Shown: positions 17,161 through 26,097, numbered from the stretch's first letter. The stretch is DNA of 64,000 nucleotides from Priestia megaterium (GCA_008180335.1 VTEF01000004.1:595061-659060), one strand, 5' to 3'. Notes: generated by a model from the letters alone, not told the origin. Program-made: numbers and translations.

Positions 17161-18771
17161 TTATAAAGTCAGTGAAAAATTAAAAGAGGGCGAATCTTCA
17201 ATTGAAGATTCGCCCTCTTTTTCACCTAATATATAATTTCTCGACTTTCCATTGAAATGCAATATTATAGAATCGACTTGCCTATCTGTATTTATATTAA
17301 TTCTTTCTACAACTAGATTTAGAATGGTTTTTTTTCTATCATGATTAGCATTATTAATTATTTCATTAAGATTCTTCATTAGTTTCTTAACTAGCTTAAA
17401 CTCTATTGGATCTGAGTTATTTAATTTTAATTTTCCTTGGAGCGTTTCCTTGTTTTTGGCATTAACATCCAACTCTTTTGAGATTAAGTTAAGCCTTGAT
17501 GAAAGATTAACTTTATCGATTACTCCTTCCTCAAATAGCTCAAAAATTTTATTTTTCTTGTTTTCAAGGTCATTATTCTGTTTATCTATTACTTTAAGTT
17601 GATCCTCTAGGGGTTTTATAAAATTTTTTCGTTTGTCATTCATACTTTTGACAATATCTCTTAAGATTTCTTCATTTAATAGAGAATCTCGAATTTTATT
17701 AAAGACAAATTCTTCTACAACGTTAGCTTTTACACCATTAGATCTACAAGCTGCTGTACCTTTATTCCTCCAAGCTCCACAATGATAATACCGGTGAATG
17801 ATAAAACTACCATCCTTATGTTTTTTCTTTACCCTTCCAGCAACCATTGAAGATCCACAAACTGGACATTTCAATAATCCTGTTAAGGGATAAGATCCAC
17901 TATATATTCGATTGGGTTTATTAGATCTTTGACTGTATAACTTCTGAACCTTTTCCCATAATTCTATAGATATAATTGCTTCATGTTCACCATCAACTAC
18001 TATGGGATTTTTATTTATTCCTTGCCTTCTTTTCTCACTCCAATTTTCTCTCCGATTGTATCTAATCTTTCCTATATAAATAGGATTCATCAATATCTCT
18101 TTTATAGCATTTATTGAAAACATATTTCCCTTCTTAGACTTATAACCCAGTTTATTTATGTGATTTGTTAAACTCTTTAATCCTCTTCCTTCAGAATAAA
18201 GTTGAAATATCTCTCTAACAATAAAGGCTTCATTCTCTACTACCTCTAATCTTGTTTTATTATCTCCCCCTTCAATTGTTATACTTTTATAACCTAACAC
18301 TTGTCCACCATTCCATTTACCCTGCTTAGCTCGTTGTTTCATTCCCATCTTGACATTCTCTACAATTGTCTCCCTCTCAAATTCTCCAATAGAAGCTAAA
18401 ACATTCATTAGTAATTTTCCAGTAGGTGTAGAGGTGTCAAAGGCTTCTGAACAACTCTTAAATCCAATATTATACTTATTTAATTCATCTACTATTTTCA
18501 ATAGATCTAAATGATTTCTCGCTAACCTGTTCGTCTTCCATACCCATACTTCTTCAAAATTGTTTTCCTTAGCATCTTTTAGAAGCTGTTGAAGAAACAG
18601 CCGCTTCTTTATAGATTTACCACTAACTCCCCGATCAATATATTTAAAAACAACTTGTCTTCCTTCTTGCTCACACTTCCGTGTAACAGTATCTATTTGT
18701 GCATCAATTGAATATCCTTCTTCTGCTTGTTCAGCGGTAGATACCCTTGCATAGATAACAGCTTTTATCAT
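17161..18771 (-). CDS. Large serine recombinase (Ccr/phage-integrase type), presumed island integrase
   Basis: 536 residues. Resolvase-type catalytic domain at residues 1-150 with the nucleophile Ser11 (YARVSTAEQ) and the Arg-rich FERETIVENVKMGMKQR helix; a Recombinase domain (about 160-270, MNPIYIGKIRYNRR); a zinc ribbon with Cys pairs (CPVCGSSM near 301, then HCG and AAC near 330-340); a long coiled coil (about 370-450); a short C-terminal tail. Length is like CcrB/CcrC (about 540-560). GGAGG precedes the ATG, which overlaps the stop of a 34-codon ORF. It is the only recombinase in the island. The last 20 codons contain a 40-bp perfect palindrome (17182-17221). Confidence 0.93.
   Translation of the reverse strand: MIKAVIYARVSTAEQAEEGYSIDAQIDTVTRKCEQEGRQVVFKYIDRGVSGKSIKKRLFLQQLLKDAKENNFEEVWVWKTNRLARNHLDLLKIVDELNKYNIGFKSCSEAFDTSTPTGKLLMNVLASIGEFERETIVENVKMGMKQRAKQGKWNGGQVLGYKSITIEGGDNKTRLEVVENEAFIVREIFQLYSEGRGLKSLTNHINKLGYKSKKGNMFSINAIKEILMNPIYIGKIRYNRRENWSEKRRQGINKNPIVVDGEHEAIISIELWEKVQKLYSQRSNKPNRIYSGSYPLTGLLKCPVCGSSMVAGRVKKKHKDGSFIIHRYYHCGAWRNKGTAACRSNGVKANVVEEFVFNKIRDSLLNEEILRDIVKSMNDKRKNFIKPLEDQLKVIDKQNNDLENKKNKIFELFEEGVIDKVNLSSRLNLISKELDVNAKNKETLQGKLKLNNSDPIEFKLVKKLMKNLNEIINNANHDRKKTILNLVVERININTDRQVDSIILHFNGKSRNYILGEKEGESSIEDSPSFNFSLTL
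17182..17221. repeat. 40-bp perfect palindrome / terminator-like hairpin inside the recombinase 3' end
   Basis: The bases are fully self-complementary about the axis 17201/17202 (left arm begins AAAAGAGGGCGAATCTTC). On the minus strand the hairpin is followed by AATTTTTCAC, the shape of an intrinsic terminator, but it lies before the recombinase stop codon at 17161-17163. Confidence 0.9.
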
Positions 18772-18872
18772 TTTACTTCCACCTCCTCTTCGATGATCAA
18801 TTCTTGGTAGAGCAGATCACTTAATAAGTCAATTAAAATTGTATATATGCTTTTTTCATTATTTTCGATCAT
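18768..18872 (-). CDS. 34-residue small ORF translationally coupled to the recombinase
   Basis: ATG at 18872, with GGGGG 8 bp upstream, and stop TGA overlapping the recombinase ATG (ATGA). The product is acidic and leucine-rich (IYTILIDLLSDLLYQELIIEE), probably a single amphipathic helix. The overlap means ribosomes finishing it can restart on the recombinase, so it may serve as a leader controlling integrase level, or as a small partner protein. No family recognised. Confidence 0.55.
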   Translation of the reverse strand: MIENNEKSIYTILIDLLSDLLYQELIIEEEVEVK

Positions 18873-19152
18873 TCTGTATTCCCCCTATAGTTCTACTTAT
18901 TAGGAATACATGCATATCAGGACTTAGTATCTAGCTCAAAGGTATAATATATAGTTAATTTACCGTAAAATACTTATTTCATAACTTGATATACATGCTC
19001 CTTGAAATCTTTCCACCTGTAGCCAAATGTAGATATAAGTAGTAAATCTTTAATCTTAAATCTACAGTTATTCTGCTTGTAAAGGTAGCAAATTCGGATA
19101 TTTCACTGATTGTGTAGATAAAGTAGTCACTTTCTTATAAAACTTCTTTTTA
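18873..19152. other. Intergenic region between helicase and recombinase operons
   Basis: 280 bp, A+T-rich, expected to carry the recombinase promoter. Direct and inverted fragments of GTAGATATA/AGTAGTAAATC type recur, but no clear hairpin terminator or gene is seen. Confidence 0.4.
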
Positions 19153-20919
19153 TTACTTATTCTCCTGGGTAAATTGTTTCAAGGTAATTCCTATGAACCC
19201 ATCTAGTGGTGTAGACTTTCTATATCGAAATTTAGATTGTTTTATAGGCAGCTTTTTAATCTCATTAAAGAATTCTTTTTTGCTCAGTATATTATGGCAA
19301 TTATCCCTACCATAATTAACATAAGCTGTATAAAGATCTCTTTTATGAACTCTATATTCATTGTTATTAGGCTCTAACTGACACATTACATTGATAAAAT
19401 CGTTTATATTGCTCATTTCATTTTGGTACTGTTTTTTGAATTCAATAGAATCCAAACACTCCGTAAATACAAAATTATTACTTATTAACCGTTGCAAACC
19501 CTCTATAGACCATTGGACAATATAATCCTTTTCAGAAAGAAGCTTTTCCTTAAGTTTGTAGTCCCTTTTACCTTCTGGAATTGTATTATTAAAAACCACA
19601 AACAAAATTCTGTCCGTAAACGCTGTGGTATTATCCAATGTTTGTAATTGAGGCATCGCATTACCAGCCATGATTATCTTAGCTTTATTAATAAAATTTA
19701 TGGCAGATTTATACTTGATATCAGCTCTTAATCTATCATTTCCTGTTAACGCTTTTATTGTGTTTATATTCTTTAGTTCATTGTCGTTTAACTCACCACA
19801 AACATTTAATTTCTTCTTAAATAAATCGGATAAAGAAAATCTTCCGCTCAATTCATGAAGAGGTACATTACTTGTGTATTCCTCTCCAATAATTTCTGTC
19901 AATACTTCTAGTATTGTACTTTTTCCAGTGTGAGGGGCTCCAATTAGTGCAAACCATTTTTTTGCATTAGTATAATTTGAGATTGTGTATCCTATTAGTT
20001 CTTGAAACTGCATGATTTTCTGTATATCACCTTTTGCACACTGATCGATAAACTGTAAGAAGTGTTTCCCTTCCATCGTTTGCGATGTGTAATTAGCATT
20101 TATAAAACTAGTAAAACGATATTTTGGAGAATGATTTAACTCTCTTCCTGTTCTTAAGTCCAATACACAATTTCTGAAGTTAATTAAGTGGGAGTAGGGA
20201 TCTAAATCGTCTTCCTTTATTTGAATTGCCTCACTACTTTTTAAACGATCAATGATATCGTCAACTCTGCCCTTAGATAGTAGTCTTTCCACCTTATCTG
20301 ACCATCCACTTCGTACTAGTGTCCTAACTTGATAATCTTCAAGTTCGAAGAAGCAGCCTTTGCTTCTGTTATAAAGGTAAAGGCTTCCTTTCAAACACCT
20401 AATAGTGTCTCTATCAAGTATTTTGGAAAAGATATTATACTCAATATTTTTGCTTGTATTATTTGATTCCTTTTGTTGATTAGTTTTTATTGTAGTGACA
20501 CTTATTCCCTCTTTTTTAATAACGTCACTCCAAATCTCTCCTTCAGAGTTATTATCTATTTCTTTATCTTTTAAATAATCATGGGGAAAATCACCGTATT
20601 TAAATCTCGATAAATCATTGTTCCCATCAAAGTTATTATCAATTTCTTTGTCTTTTAAATAATCCTCGGGAAAATCACCGTATTCAAATCTCGATAAATT
20701 ATTTTTTTCTCCAAAGCTATCATCAATTTCTTTGTCTTTTAAATAATCCTCGGGAAAATCACCATATTCAAATCTTGATAAAGATAAATCAATTACACTA
20801 ACAGAATTACCTCCAAAATTAGGTACTTCTCGTCTATAATATTTTTCATCTGGAGCAATCAATGAATCCCCTATTTTTTTATGTTTAATTTTTTGAAAAT
20901 TATCATTAACATTTAGCAT
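19153..20919 (-). CDS. P4-type/D5-like SF3 helicase-primase of the island, with N-terminal 28-residue repeats
   Basis: 588 residues. The C-terminal half is a superfamily 3 / phage-plasmid P4-type helicase: Walker A GAPHTGKST (about 326-334), an acidic Walker B in NVCGELND, sensor region IMAGNAMPQL, and the D5_N-like region (about 150-300) before it. Such proteins unwind origins of plasmids, satellites and integrative elements; SCC elements carry comparable helicases (Cch). No DNA-primase active site is obvious. Residues 47-130 are three tandem 28-residue repeats (core LSRFEYGDFPEDYLKDKEID). The ATG follows the upstream gene's stop by 2 bp. Confidence 0.88.
   Translation of the reverse strand: MLNVNDNFQKIKHKKIGDSLIAPDEKYYRREVPNFGGNSVSVIDLSLSRFEYGDFPEDYLKDKEIDDSFGEKNNLSRFEYGDFPEDYLKDKEIDNNFDGNNDLSRFKYGDFPHDYLKDKEIDNNSEGEIWSDVIKKEGISVTTIKTNQQKESNNTSKNIEYNIFSKILDRDTIRCLKGSLYLYNRSKGCFFELEDYQVRTLVRSGWSDKVERLLSKGRVDDIIDRLKSSEAIQIKEDDLDPYSHLINFRNCVLDLRTGRELNHSPKYRFTSFINANYTSQTMEGKHFLQFIDQCAKGDIQKIMQFQELIGYTISNYTNAKKWFALIGAPHTGKSTILEVLTEIIGEEYTSNVPLHELSGRFSLSDLFKKKLNVCGELNDNELKNINTIKALTGNDRLRADIKYKSAINFINKAKIIMAGNAMPQLQTLDNTTAFTDRILFVVFNNTIPEGKRDYKLKEKLLSEKDYIVQWSIEGLQRLISNNFVFTECLDSIEFKKQYQNEMSNINDFINVMCQLEPNNNEYRVHKRDLYTAYVNYGRDNCHNILSKKEFFNEIKKLPIKQSKFRYRKSTPLDGFIGITLKQFTQENK
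20530..20781 (-). repeat. Three tandem 84-bp coding repeats in the helicase gene
   Basis: Three consecutive 84-bp units encode 28-residue repeats; the first 20 residues (LSRFEYGDFPEDYLKDKEID) are identical in copies 1 and 2 and differ at two positions in copy 3. The remaining eight positions vary. Near-identity at DNA level points to recent duplication. Confidence 0.92.
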
Positions 20920-20921
20920 TA

Positions 20922-21500
20922 TTAATTCTCTGTTAACTCATTATTTTTATCTACATCTATACCATCTTGGAGAATATCGTTAATACTTGGAAAAATTGTA
21001 GTAACTAGCGTAAAGACATAGTTTCGTAAGTCCCCTATTAATGATTCCCTTTTTATAATTATTTCACTAATCTTACTACTCAATCTACTATTATAGATAG
21101 TTAATTGAGCAATAGATTTATTTTCAACATAAGCTATGATTAAATTCTTTTCATGAGTTTCTTCATCTTCTTTAAGTGTAATTGCTAAATCATTGCTAAC
21201 ACCATATAAATACTTTTTTCCGGATTTTCTTCCGTCTATAAAAATTCTTAACCCTTTACTAGACACATTCGTTTCATTTTCATATGATAATTTAATATTC
21301 TTATTCGCAATTTTTCCATAACAAACTTTCCCTGCTGAAGTTATATGACAAAGTATAAGAACTCTAGGTTTCATCATTTTATTTCCAACACATACAATTG
21401 ATTCTTCACCATTACTTATCATTAGTTTAATATCTGAATTACCTTGTTGCATTTTTTCCAAAAGTTTAGTTTCCTTATCTGTTAAGTTATTAAGATCCAT
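20922..21500 (-). CDS. Island protein of unknown function (192 aa)
   Basis: 192 residues starting at ATG 21500, chosen for AAGGGAGAG 8 bp upstream; an upstream in-frame ATG at 21530 lacks such a site. The product is charged with alternating beta-like segments and no membrane segment, signal or motif that I recognise. It ends 2 bp before the helicase start, so the two are co-translated; a role as helicase partner or single-strand DNA-binding protein (SCC elements encode one beside Cch) is possible by position only. Confidence 0.6.
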   Translation of the reverse strand: MDLNNLTDKETKLLEKMQQGNSDIKLMISNGEESIVCVGNKMMKPRVLILCHITSAGKVCYGKIANKNIKLSYENETNVSSKGLRIFIDGRKSGKKYLYGVSNDLAITLKEDEETHEKNLIIAYVENKSIAQLTIYNSRLSSKISEIIIKRESLIGDLRNYVFTLVTTIFPSINDILQDGIDVDKNNELTEN

Positions 21501-21552
21501 ATTTAATCTCTCCCTTTTATTATTTACCACAATAATAAGGTAACATTCTAAA

Positions 21553-21598
21553 ATTCTGGGTGTATTTACTGAAAATTCAGTAAATACACCCTAGAATC
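21553..21598. repeat. 46-bp near-perfect inverted repeat upstream of the island replication operon
   Basis: Arms of 21-22 bases (left arm begins ATTCTGGGTGTATTTACTGAA) are complementary except for one bulged A, with an AA spacer. It lies 52 bp upstream of the 192-residue gene. Candidate operator, hairpin or origin element. Confidence 0.85.
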
Positions 21599-21611
21599 CA
21601 AAAAATAAAGG

Positions 21612-21648
21612 AATAAAGCCGCTCTCTAAGAAAGAAAGCGGCTTTATT
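21612..21648 (-). terminator. Terminator between the 464-aa gene and the helicase operon
   Basis: Stem AATAAAGCCGCT/AGCGGCTTTATT with a 13-base loop, followed on the minus strand by TTTATTTTTT. It lies 28 bp after the stop of the upstream gene. Confidence 0.85.
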
Positions 21649-21676
21649 TCACTTTTTATTTTTTTAAAAAAAGATT

Positions 21677-23071
21677 TCATTTTTGTGATATCTCTTCATA
21701 GACTTTTTGTACATAATCAGAATCAAGGTCATATTTATCAGCATCTAATAAATTTTTTTCAAACGCTTTTTTTTCTTTATTTTTATCTAAAGAAGCTAAT
21801 TTCTGTCCTATATCATATAAATATCCTTCTATTAAAGCCGGTTGTTTTTCAATTATTTCAGATAAATTATTCATTGTTACTTCACAAAACTTTTGCCGAT
21901 TATCATTCATGTTTTTTACTTCCTTATAAAATACGATAAAATCCTCTGAGTAAATAACATTACCATTTTTTTGAGGCACTGCTTCGTTTTTTATATCTGT
22001 TAACTTGTAACCTACATATCCTCTAATAGTGTTATATAAATACAACTTGTTCTTCACTTTTTTTAATTCACTTATTTCCTCTTTTAAGTATATTTCATCA
22101 CTTTTAACTGACAATACACCTTTTTTTGCTTTTATTTGATCTAGAAAGGCTTCTTTTATTAATGGTATGTATATATAAATCAAAGTAAAAAGATTAACAT
22201 AACCTTTACCTTTAATAAAATATGATATATCCTCTTTCTGAATACACTGTTCGGTAAGATAGAGCTTTAATCTAATATCCTCAATTACAGCGAAGGATGC
22301 AATTACCCTTAAGAAGATTTCTCTTTCCTTTTTATCTTTTCTATATTTGAATTTATTAGACTTATCCTTAGGTAATAAGGTATATAACTTAAGTAAAAAG
22401 TAAATATCAGTTTCCCTTTCTAATTGTAATATATCTCTTGTAGGGTTAACTCTAATGTTGACCGCATCTTCATAATTATTCAACAATGTAGCAAAATTAT
22501 GATAATGATCGATAAGTGATTGAGCTAAGCTCTCTTTATCATAATTTTTATCTATTCTGGGTTTTATAACGCCTTGTCTATCCACATATCTATTGTAATA
22601 AAATAAATAGAAAGTTTCTTTCCTTTCAGAAAATGGAAAATTTAAATTATTTAATAATTGGCTTCCCTTATTTAAGTGATAAGTCTTTCCTTCTGAGAAA
22701 GCCTTATTATCCTTTTTCAAGCTACTATATTGATAATCTTGAAATTTATTGCTTTGTACAAAATAAATTTCATCTTGTATTTCCTCTAATAACTCACCTA
22801 TGGTTGTATTTAATAGTGTCTCACCAGAATAGCTACTTATTAATTGCAGTTCCGATTTACTAAAATTTGTGGATTCTTCTAAAATTAAATGAAGAACATA
22901 CTTTTTTAGATACTCTTCAACAATATGAGCATCTAAATCTAAATTAGAACATACTCGTTTGAAATTTTCCCCAAGCTCAACTTTCTCTAAAATATTTTCA
23001 GCCTTTTCATAGCTTCTAACTTCAAATTTTTCATATAATTCTTCTTTTAATTTCTTTGATAACTTTTTCAT
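21677..23071 (-). CDS. Large island protein of unknown function (464 aa)
   Basis: 464 residues. ATG at 23071 is chosen: GGGGTG lies 5 bp before it; an in-frame extension upstream encodes a hydrophobic stretch with no ribosome-binding site and is discarded. The protein is rich in Lys, Glu, Leu and Tyr, mostly helical by appearance, with no membrane segment. The N-terminal 60 residues (SKKLKEELYEKFEVRSYEKAENILE) resemble an HTH-like helical bundle. Not recognised. It is first in the leftward island genes and divergent from the HTH gene at 23232, so it may belong to the replication or regulation module. Confidence 0.6.
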   Translation of the reverse strand: MKKLSKKLKEELYEKFEVRSYEKAENILEKVELGENFKRVCSNLDLDAHIVEEYLKKYVLHLILEESTNFSKSELQLISSYSGETLLNTTIGELLEEIQDEIYFVQSNKFQDYQYSSLKKDNKAFSEGKTYHLNKGSQLLNNLNFPFSERKETFYLFYYNRYVDRQGVIKPRIDKNYDKESLAQSLIDHYHNFATLLNNYEDAVNIRVNPTRDILQLERETDIYFLLKLYTLLPKDKSNKFKYRKDKKEREIFLRVIASFAVIEDIRLKLYLTEQCIQKEDISYFIKGKGYVNLFTLIYIYIPLIKEAFLDQIKAKKGVLSVKSDEIYLKEEISELKKVKNKLYLYNTIRGYVGYKLTDIKNEAVPQKNGNVIYSEDFIVFYKEVKNMNDNRQKFCEVTMNNLSEIIEKQPALIEGYLYDIGQKLASLDKNKEKKAFEKNLLDADKYDLDSDYVQKVYEEISQK

Positions 23072-23231
23072 TTCACACCCCAAAAAAATATATAATATAA
23101 AAATTATAATTTTAATTAACCAACTAATGCAATAAAGCATTTTATTAGTTTTTGTTCAACGTAAATAGAGTTTTTATTTAATCAATAATAAACAACAATA
23201 ATGTAAAAAGAGCTGAAGGTGGTGTAACGTA

Positions 23232-23426
23232 ATGTTTGAAATGCAGAATGATATCTTAACTGTTGAAGAATTGATGGAAACACTTTACATTGGAAGAAAC
23301 TACTCTTATAAATTACTTAATAGTGGAGAAATAAAGGGATTTAGAGTAGGAAGGTCATGGAGAATACCAAGAACATCGTTAGAAGAATTTATAATTAATA
23401 GATGCAGAAGATCTCACTTAGAATGA
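23232..23426 (+). CDS. Excisionase-family helix-turn-helix DNA-binding protein
   Basis: 64 residues forming one winged HTH of the excisionase (MerR-like, HTH_17) family: LTVEELMETLYIGRNYSYKLL is the helix-turn-helix, and IKGFRVGRSWRIPRTSLEEF the wing and terminal helix. GGTGG lies about 9 bp upstream. Such small proteins direct integrases toward excision or regulate element genes. It stands alone, divergent from the 464-residue gene, which puts it in position to control both promoters. A hairpin terminator overlaps its end. Confidence 0.85.
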   Translation: MFEMQNDILTVEELMETLYIGRNYSYKLLNSGEIKGFRVGRSWRIPRTSLEEFIINRCRRSHLE

Positions 23427-23446
23427 ACTAAGTGAGATTTTTTTTG
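23411..23446 (+). terminator. Terminator overlapping the end of the HTH gene
   Basis: Stem ATCTCACTTAG/CTAAGTGAGAT followed by TTTTTTTTG. Its left arm encodes the last residues of the HTH protein (SHLE). Confidence 0.9.
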
Positions 23447-24038
23447 TGTTCCTCTATGTTCCTACCTCTCATGAGGATTGCCTATCGGCATAGGCATCAA
23501 TTATATAATATATATTTGTTATATTAGAGTAAACATGTCTAAAACTAAAGCTAGGTAGTCGTAATTATTACTTTCGAACATTTCTTTTCTGTAAGGTTAA
23601 CTCATCAATATCTTTCATGAGCAAAGTACTATTTCCAAGTGAAACCACTTCTAGGATTATTTGATCTATAGATGTTTTAACACCTTCGTCCCAGTACTTA
23701 ATTTTTTGCCAAGATTAGATAGTGTTTCAGATTGACTCTTAGCTAAGCGTGGTATTGGAGCCTTTTTAAGTGTGTTGCTTCTAACTTTAATGCTCCACCT
23801 CCCATTACAGTTCCTATTAATTCACATACAAGTAGAAACCAACTACTGCTATTCAATAAAGCAAGGAAGGAGCGTGGGGACGGTTCTCGTGCTTCTGATG
23901 GAGAATGTCGCCAAGATTGTCGCCAAAATACTCTCACCGAATGATTGTCACTTTGATTTTTTCTTTCTGTTGTTTGCTTATAAGGGAATTGATTTCAATG
24001 TTATAATTAGGAGAAAAATTGTAAAGGGAATGAATAAA
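23447..24038. other. Boundary region between island core and restriction-modification cargo, with gene remnants
   Basis: About 590 bp. On the minus strand near 23570-23690 a frame without a start (for example GVKTSIDQIILEVVSLGNS, ending KRNVRK) looks like the tail of a decayed gene I cannot name. A short inverted repeat TGCCTAT/ATAGGCA sits at about 23476-23493. Near 23874 GTGGGGACGGTTCTCGTGCTTC-like sequence recalls phrases found by REP/IS200-type elements in Bacillus, but the copy is single. The mod promoter must lie before 24039. Confidence 0.4.
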
Positions 24039-26096
24039 ATGGCAAAGATTGAACCAAAGATTTTTGATGAGCTAAAAAGGGCGTTATCTTCTTTTGATGG
24101 AAAATACTTAGTTGGGGAAGAATTGAACCGCTCAAAACTCACGGATGATTTACGGAATTATGATGAAGCACTTCTTAGCAAGTTATTTGAAGTGGAATTT
24201 ATCAAGCAACATTTTATCAAGGAAGTTGCAGGACAGAAGTTATTTCAAATTGAACAACTTGAAGAAGCGATTTTCTACAATGATTACTGGGATACAAGTT
24301 ACACCAAGTATGAAAATTGTGTCGGGCTAGCTTCAAAAGGGAAGTTCTTACAGGACAGCCAAGACGTGGTGTTAGATTTTCCGTTCAAAGATGGTGTGCT
24401 TACTGCTTCCATGACAAAGGAAGATAGCGAAGATGGCTATGATGATGCCTTCTTAAACGAGGTCATTGAAAAGGATGAGATTGACCGCCTCTTTGACAAG
24501 AAGATTCTCATAAATGCTGTCAAATTTGACGAAAATGGTGAAAATTCAGTTGTCAAGTTTGACAAAGATACCGACAATTTGATTATCAAAGGAAATAACC
24601 TACTTGCCTTACATGCCTTGGCTGACAAATATGCTGGGTCTGTCAAGTTGATATATATTGATCCACCATACAACACGGGCTCAGATTCATTTGCCTACAA
24701 CGATAAATTTAACCACTCAGCTTGGTTGACCTTTATGAAAAATCGTTTGGAAATTGCGTATGAGCTTTTAGCTGAAGATGGAATTTTGTGGGTTCAAACA
24801 GACGATGTTGAGGTTAACTATCTTGGTGTTTTGTTAGATGAAATTATGGGAAGAAATAATTTCATCAATCTCGTTACTGTCAAAACGAAAATTGGTGGTG
24901 TGTCTGGTAGTGCTGAAGGTAAGAGTCTTAAAGATGCTACGGAATTTATTCAAGTCTATGCGAAGAATAAAGAACAAATCAATCTTGAGCCTGTTTATGC
25001 TATGACGCCAGTATGGGACTATATCAACGAAGAATATATTGAAGCAGGTAAGAGCTGGAAATACACATCGGTTTTGACTGAACTTGGTGAGCGTCAACTT
25101 ATCAAATTTGACGAAGAAAAAAATCGTAAATACTATCATTATCCAAATGCAAAACAGATGTCTGTTAAGCAATACGCCACTGAACATAATTTGACTGAGG
25201 AAGAAGTTTATAATTCCGTTCCAGACAAAATATTTCAAACTACAAATGCTCAAACATCGATTCGTACAACTGTAATGGAAGAAACTGCTGGAATTGATAC
25301 TGGATTTGTGAGTATAGAATATGTTCCAACGAAAGGAAAAAATAAAGATAAAGTAACTGAAATTCTATATACCAGTACAAAGCGGATGTTTATGTTCTTG
25401 TCGGATATGTTGACTGAAGATAAAGATGGTAACTTACTATATAAAGAAAAGTTGACGACTCTTTGGGATGATATTCAATACAACAATCTCTCAAAAGAAG
25501 GTAAAGTTGAATTTCCAAATGGGAAAAAGCCAGAAAAATTACTTCAAAACATTATTGAAATGTCTAGTTACGAAGGAGATATTGTTTTAGATTTCTTTGG
25601 TGGTAGCGGTTCAACGGCTGCAGTTGCACACAAACTGGGCCGTAAATGGATAACATGTGAACAGATTGATTCACAGATTGAGATAATGAAGGAACGACTT
25701 CAAAACGTTGTAAGCGGTAAAGATGATAAAGGGATTTCTGGAGATGTTAATTGGCAAGGTGGCGGTTCATTTGTCTATGCTGAACTGTTCCCTAAAAATA
25801 TGGGCTACCTTCAAGATATTATCCACTCAAACACTACTGAGGAGCTTAAATCAGTTTATGATCGAATGCTACAAGGAACTGATACAGATGAACCGGCGGA
25901 TATTTCTTTCCGTGCGGATTTATCTAAAATTGATTGGGCTGAAGGATTTGATGAGAATAAACGTCTGTTAGTTAAGTTACTTGATAAGAATGGACTTTAT
26001 TATAACTACTCGGAAATTGATGATACGAATGTCCGTGATTTAGTTTCTGATGAAGATTACGCATTCAATAAGGCGTTCTATAAAGGCGGTGAGTAA
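24039..26096 (+). CDS. mod: Type III restriction-modification system, Mod methyltransferase subunit
   Basis: 685 residues from ATG 24039, chosen because AAAGGGA lies 9 bp upstream; a longer in-frame extension to 23772 has no such site and is not protein-like. Beta-class N6-adenine methyltransferase: motif IV DPPY (about residue 207, YIDPPYNTGSDSF) comes before motif I FFGGSGST (about 518), with the variable target-recognition region between. It methylates one strand of an asymmetric site and directs Res. The next gene, res, starts 1 bp after the stop. The operon runs against the replication fork. Codon use differs from the core genes, consistent with transfer; relatives are common in streptococci and lactococci. 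Confidence 0.93.
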   Translation: MAKIEPKIFDELKRALSSFDGKYLVGEELNRSKLTDDLRNYDEALLSKLFEVEFIKQHFIKEVAGQKLFQIEQLEEAIFYNDYWDTSYTKYENCVGLASKGKFLQDSQDVVLDFPFKDGVLTASMTKEDSEDGYDDAFLNEVIEKDEIDRLFDKKILINAVKFDENGENSVVKFDKDTDNLIIKGNNLLALHALADKYAGSVKLIYIDPPYNTGSDSFAYNDKFNHSAWLTFMKNRLEIAYELLAEDGILWVQTDDVEVNYLGVLLDEIMGRNNFINLVTVKTKIGGVSGSAEGKSLKDATEFIQVYAKNKEQINLEPVYAMTPVWDYINEEYIEAGKSWKYTSVLTELGERQLIKFDEEKNRKYYHYPNAKQMSVKQYATEHNLTEEEVYNSVPDKIFQTTNAQTSIRTTVMEETAGIDTGFVSIEYVPTKGKNKDKVTEILYTSTKRMFMFLSDMLTEDKDGNLLYKEKLTTLWDDIQYNNLSKEGKVEFPNGKKPEKLLQNIIEMSSYEGDIVLDFFGGSGSTAAVAHKLGRKWITCEQIDSQIEIMKERLQNVVSGKDDKGISGDVNWQGGGSFVYAELFPKNMGYLQDIIHSNTTEELKSVYDRMLQGTDTDEPADISFRADLSKIDWAEGFDENKRLLVKLLDKNGLYYNYSEIDDTNVRDLVSDEDYAFNKAFYKGGE

Positions 26097-26097
26097 A

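Noticed and set aside
23743..23937. Minus-strand 64-codon frame at the cargo seam
   Set aside because: Low complexity, no ribosome-binding site, and it crosses a region that looks like mobile-element debris.
23772..24038. N-terminal extension of the Mod frame by 89 codons
   Set aside because: No ribosome-binding site at the extended start, composition unlike a protein domain, while ATG 24039 has AAAGGGA well placed.
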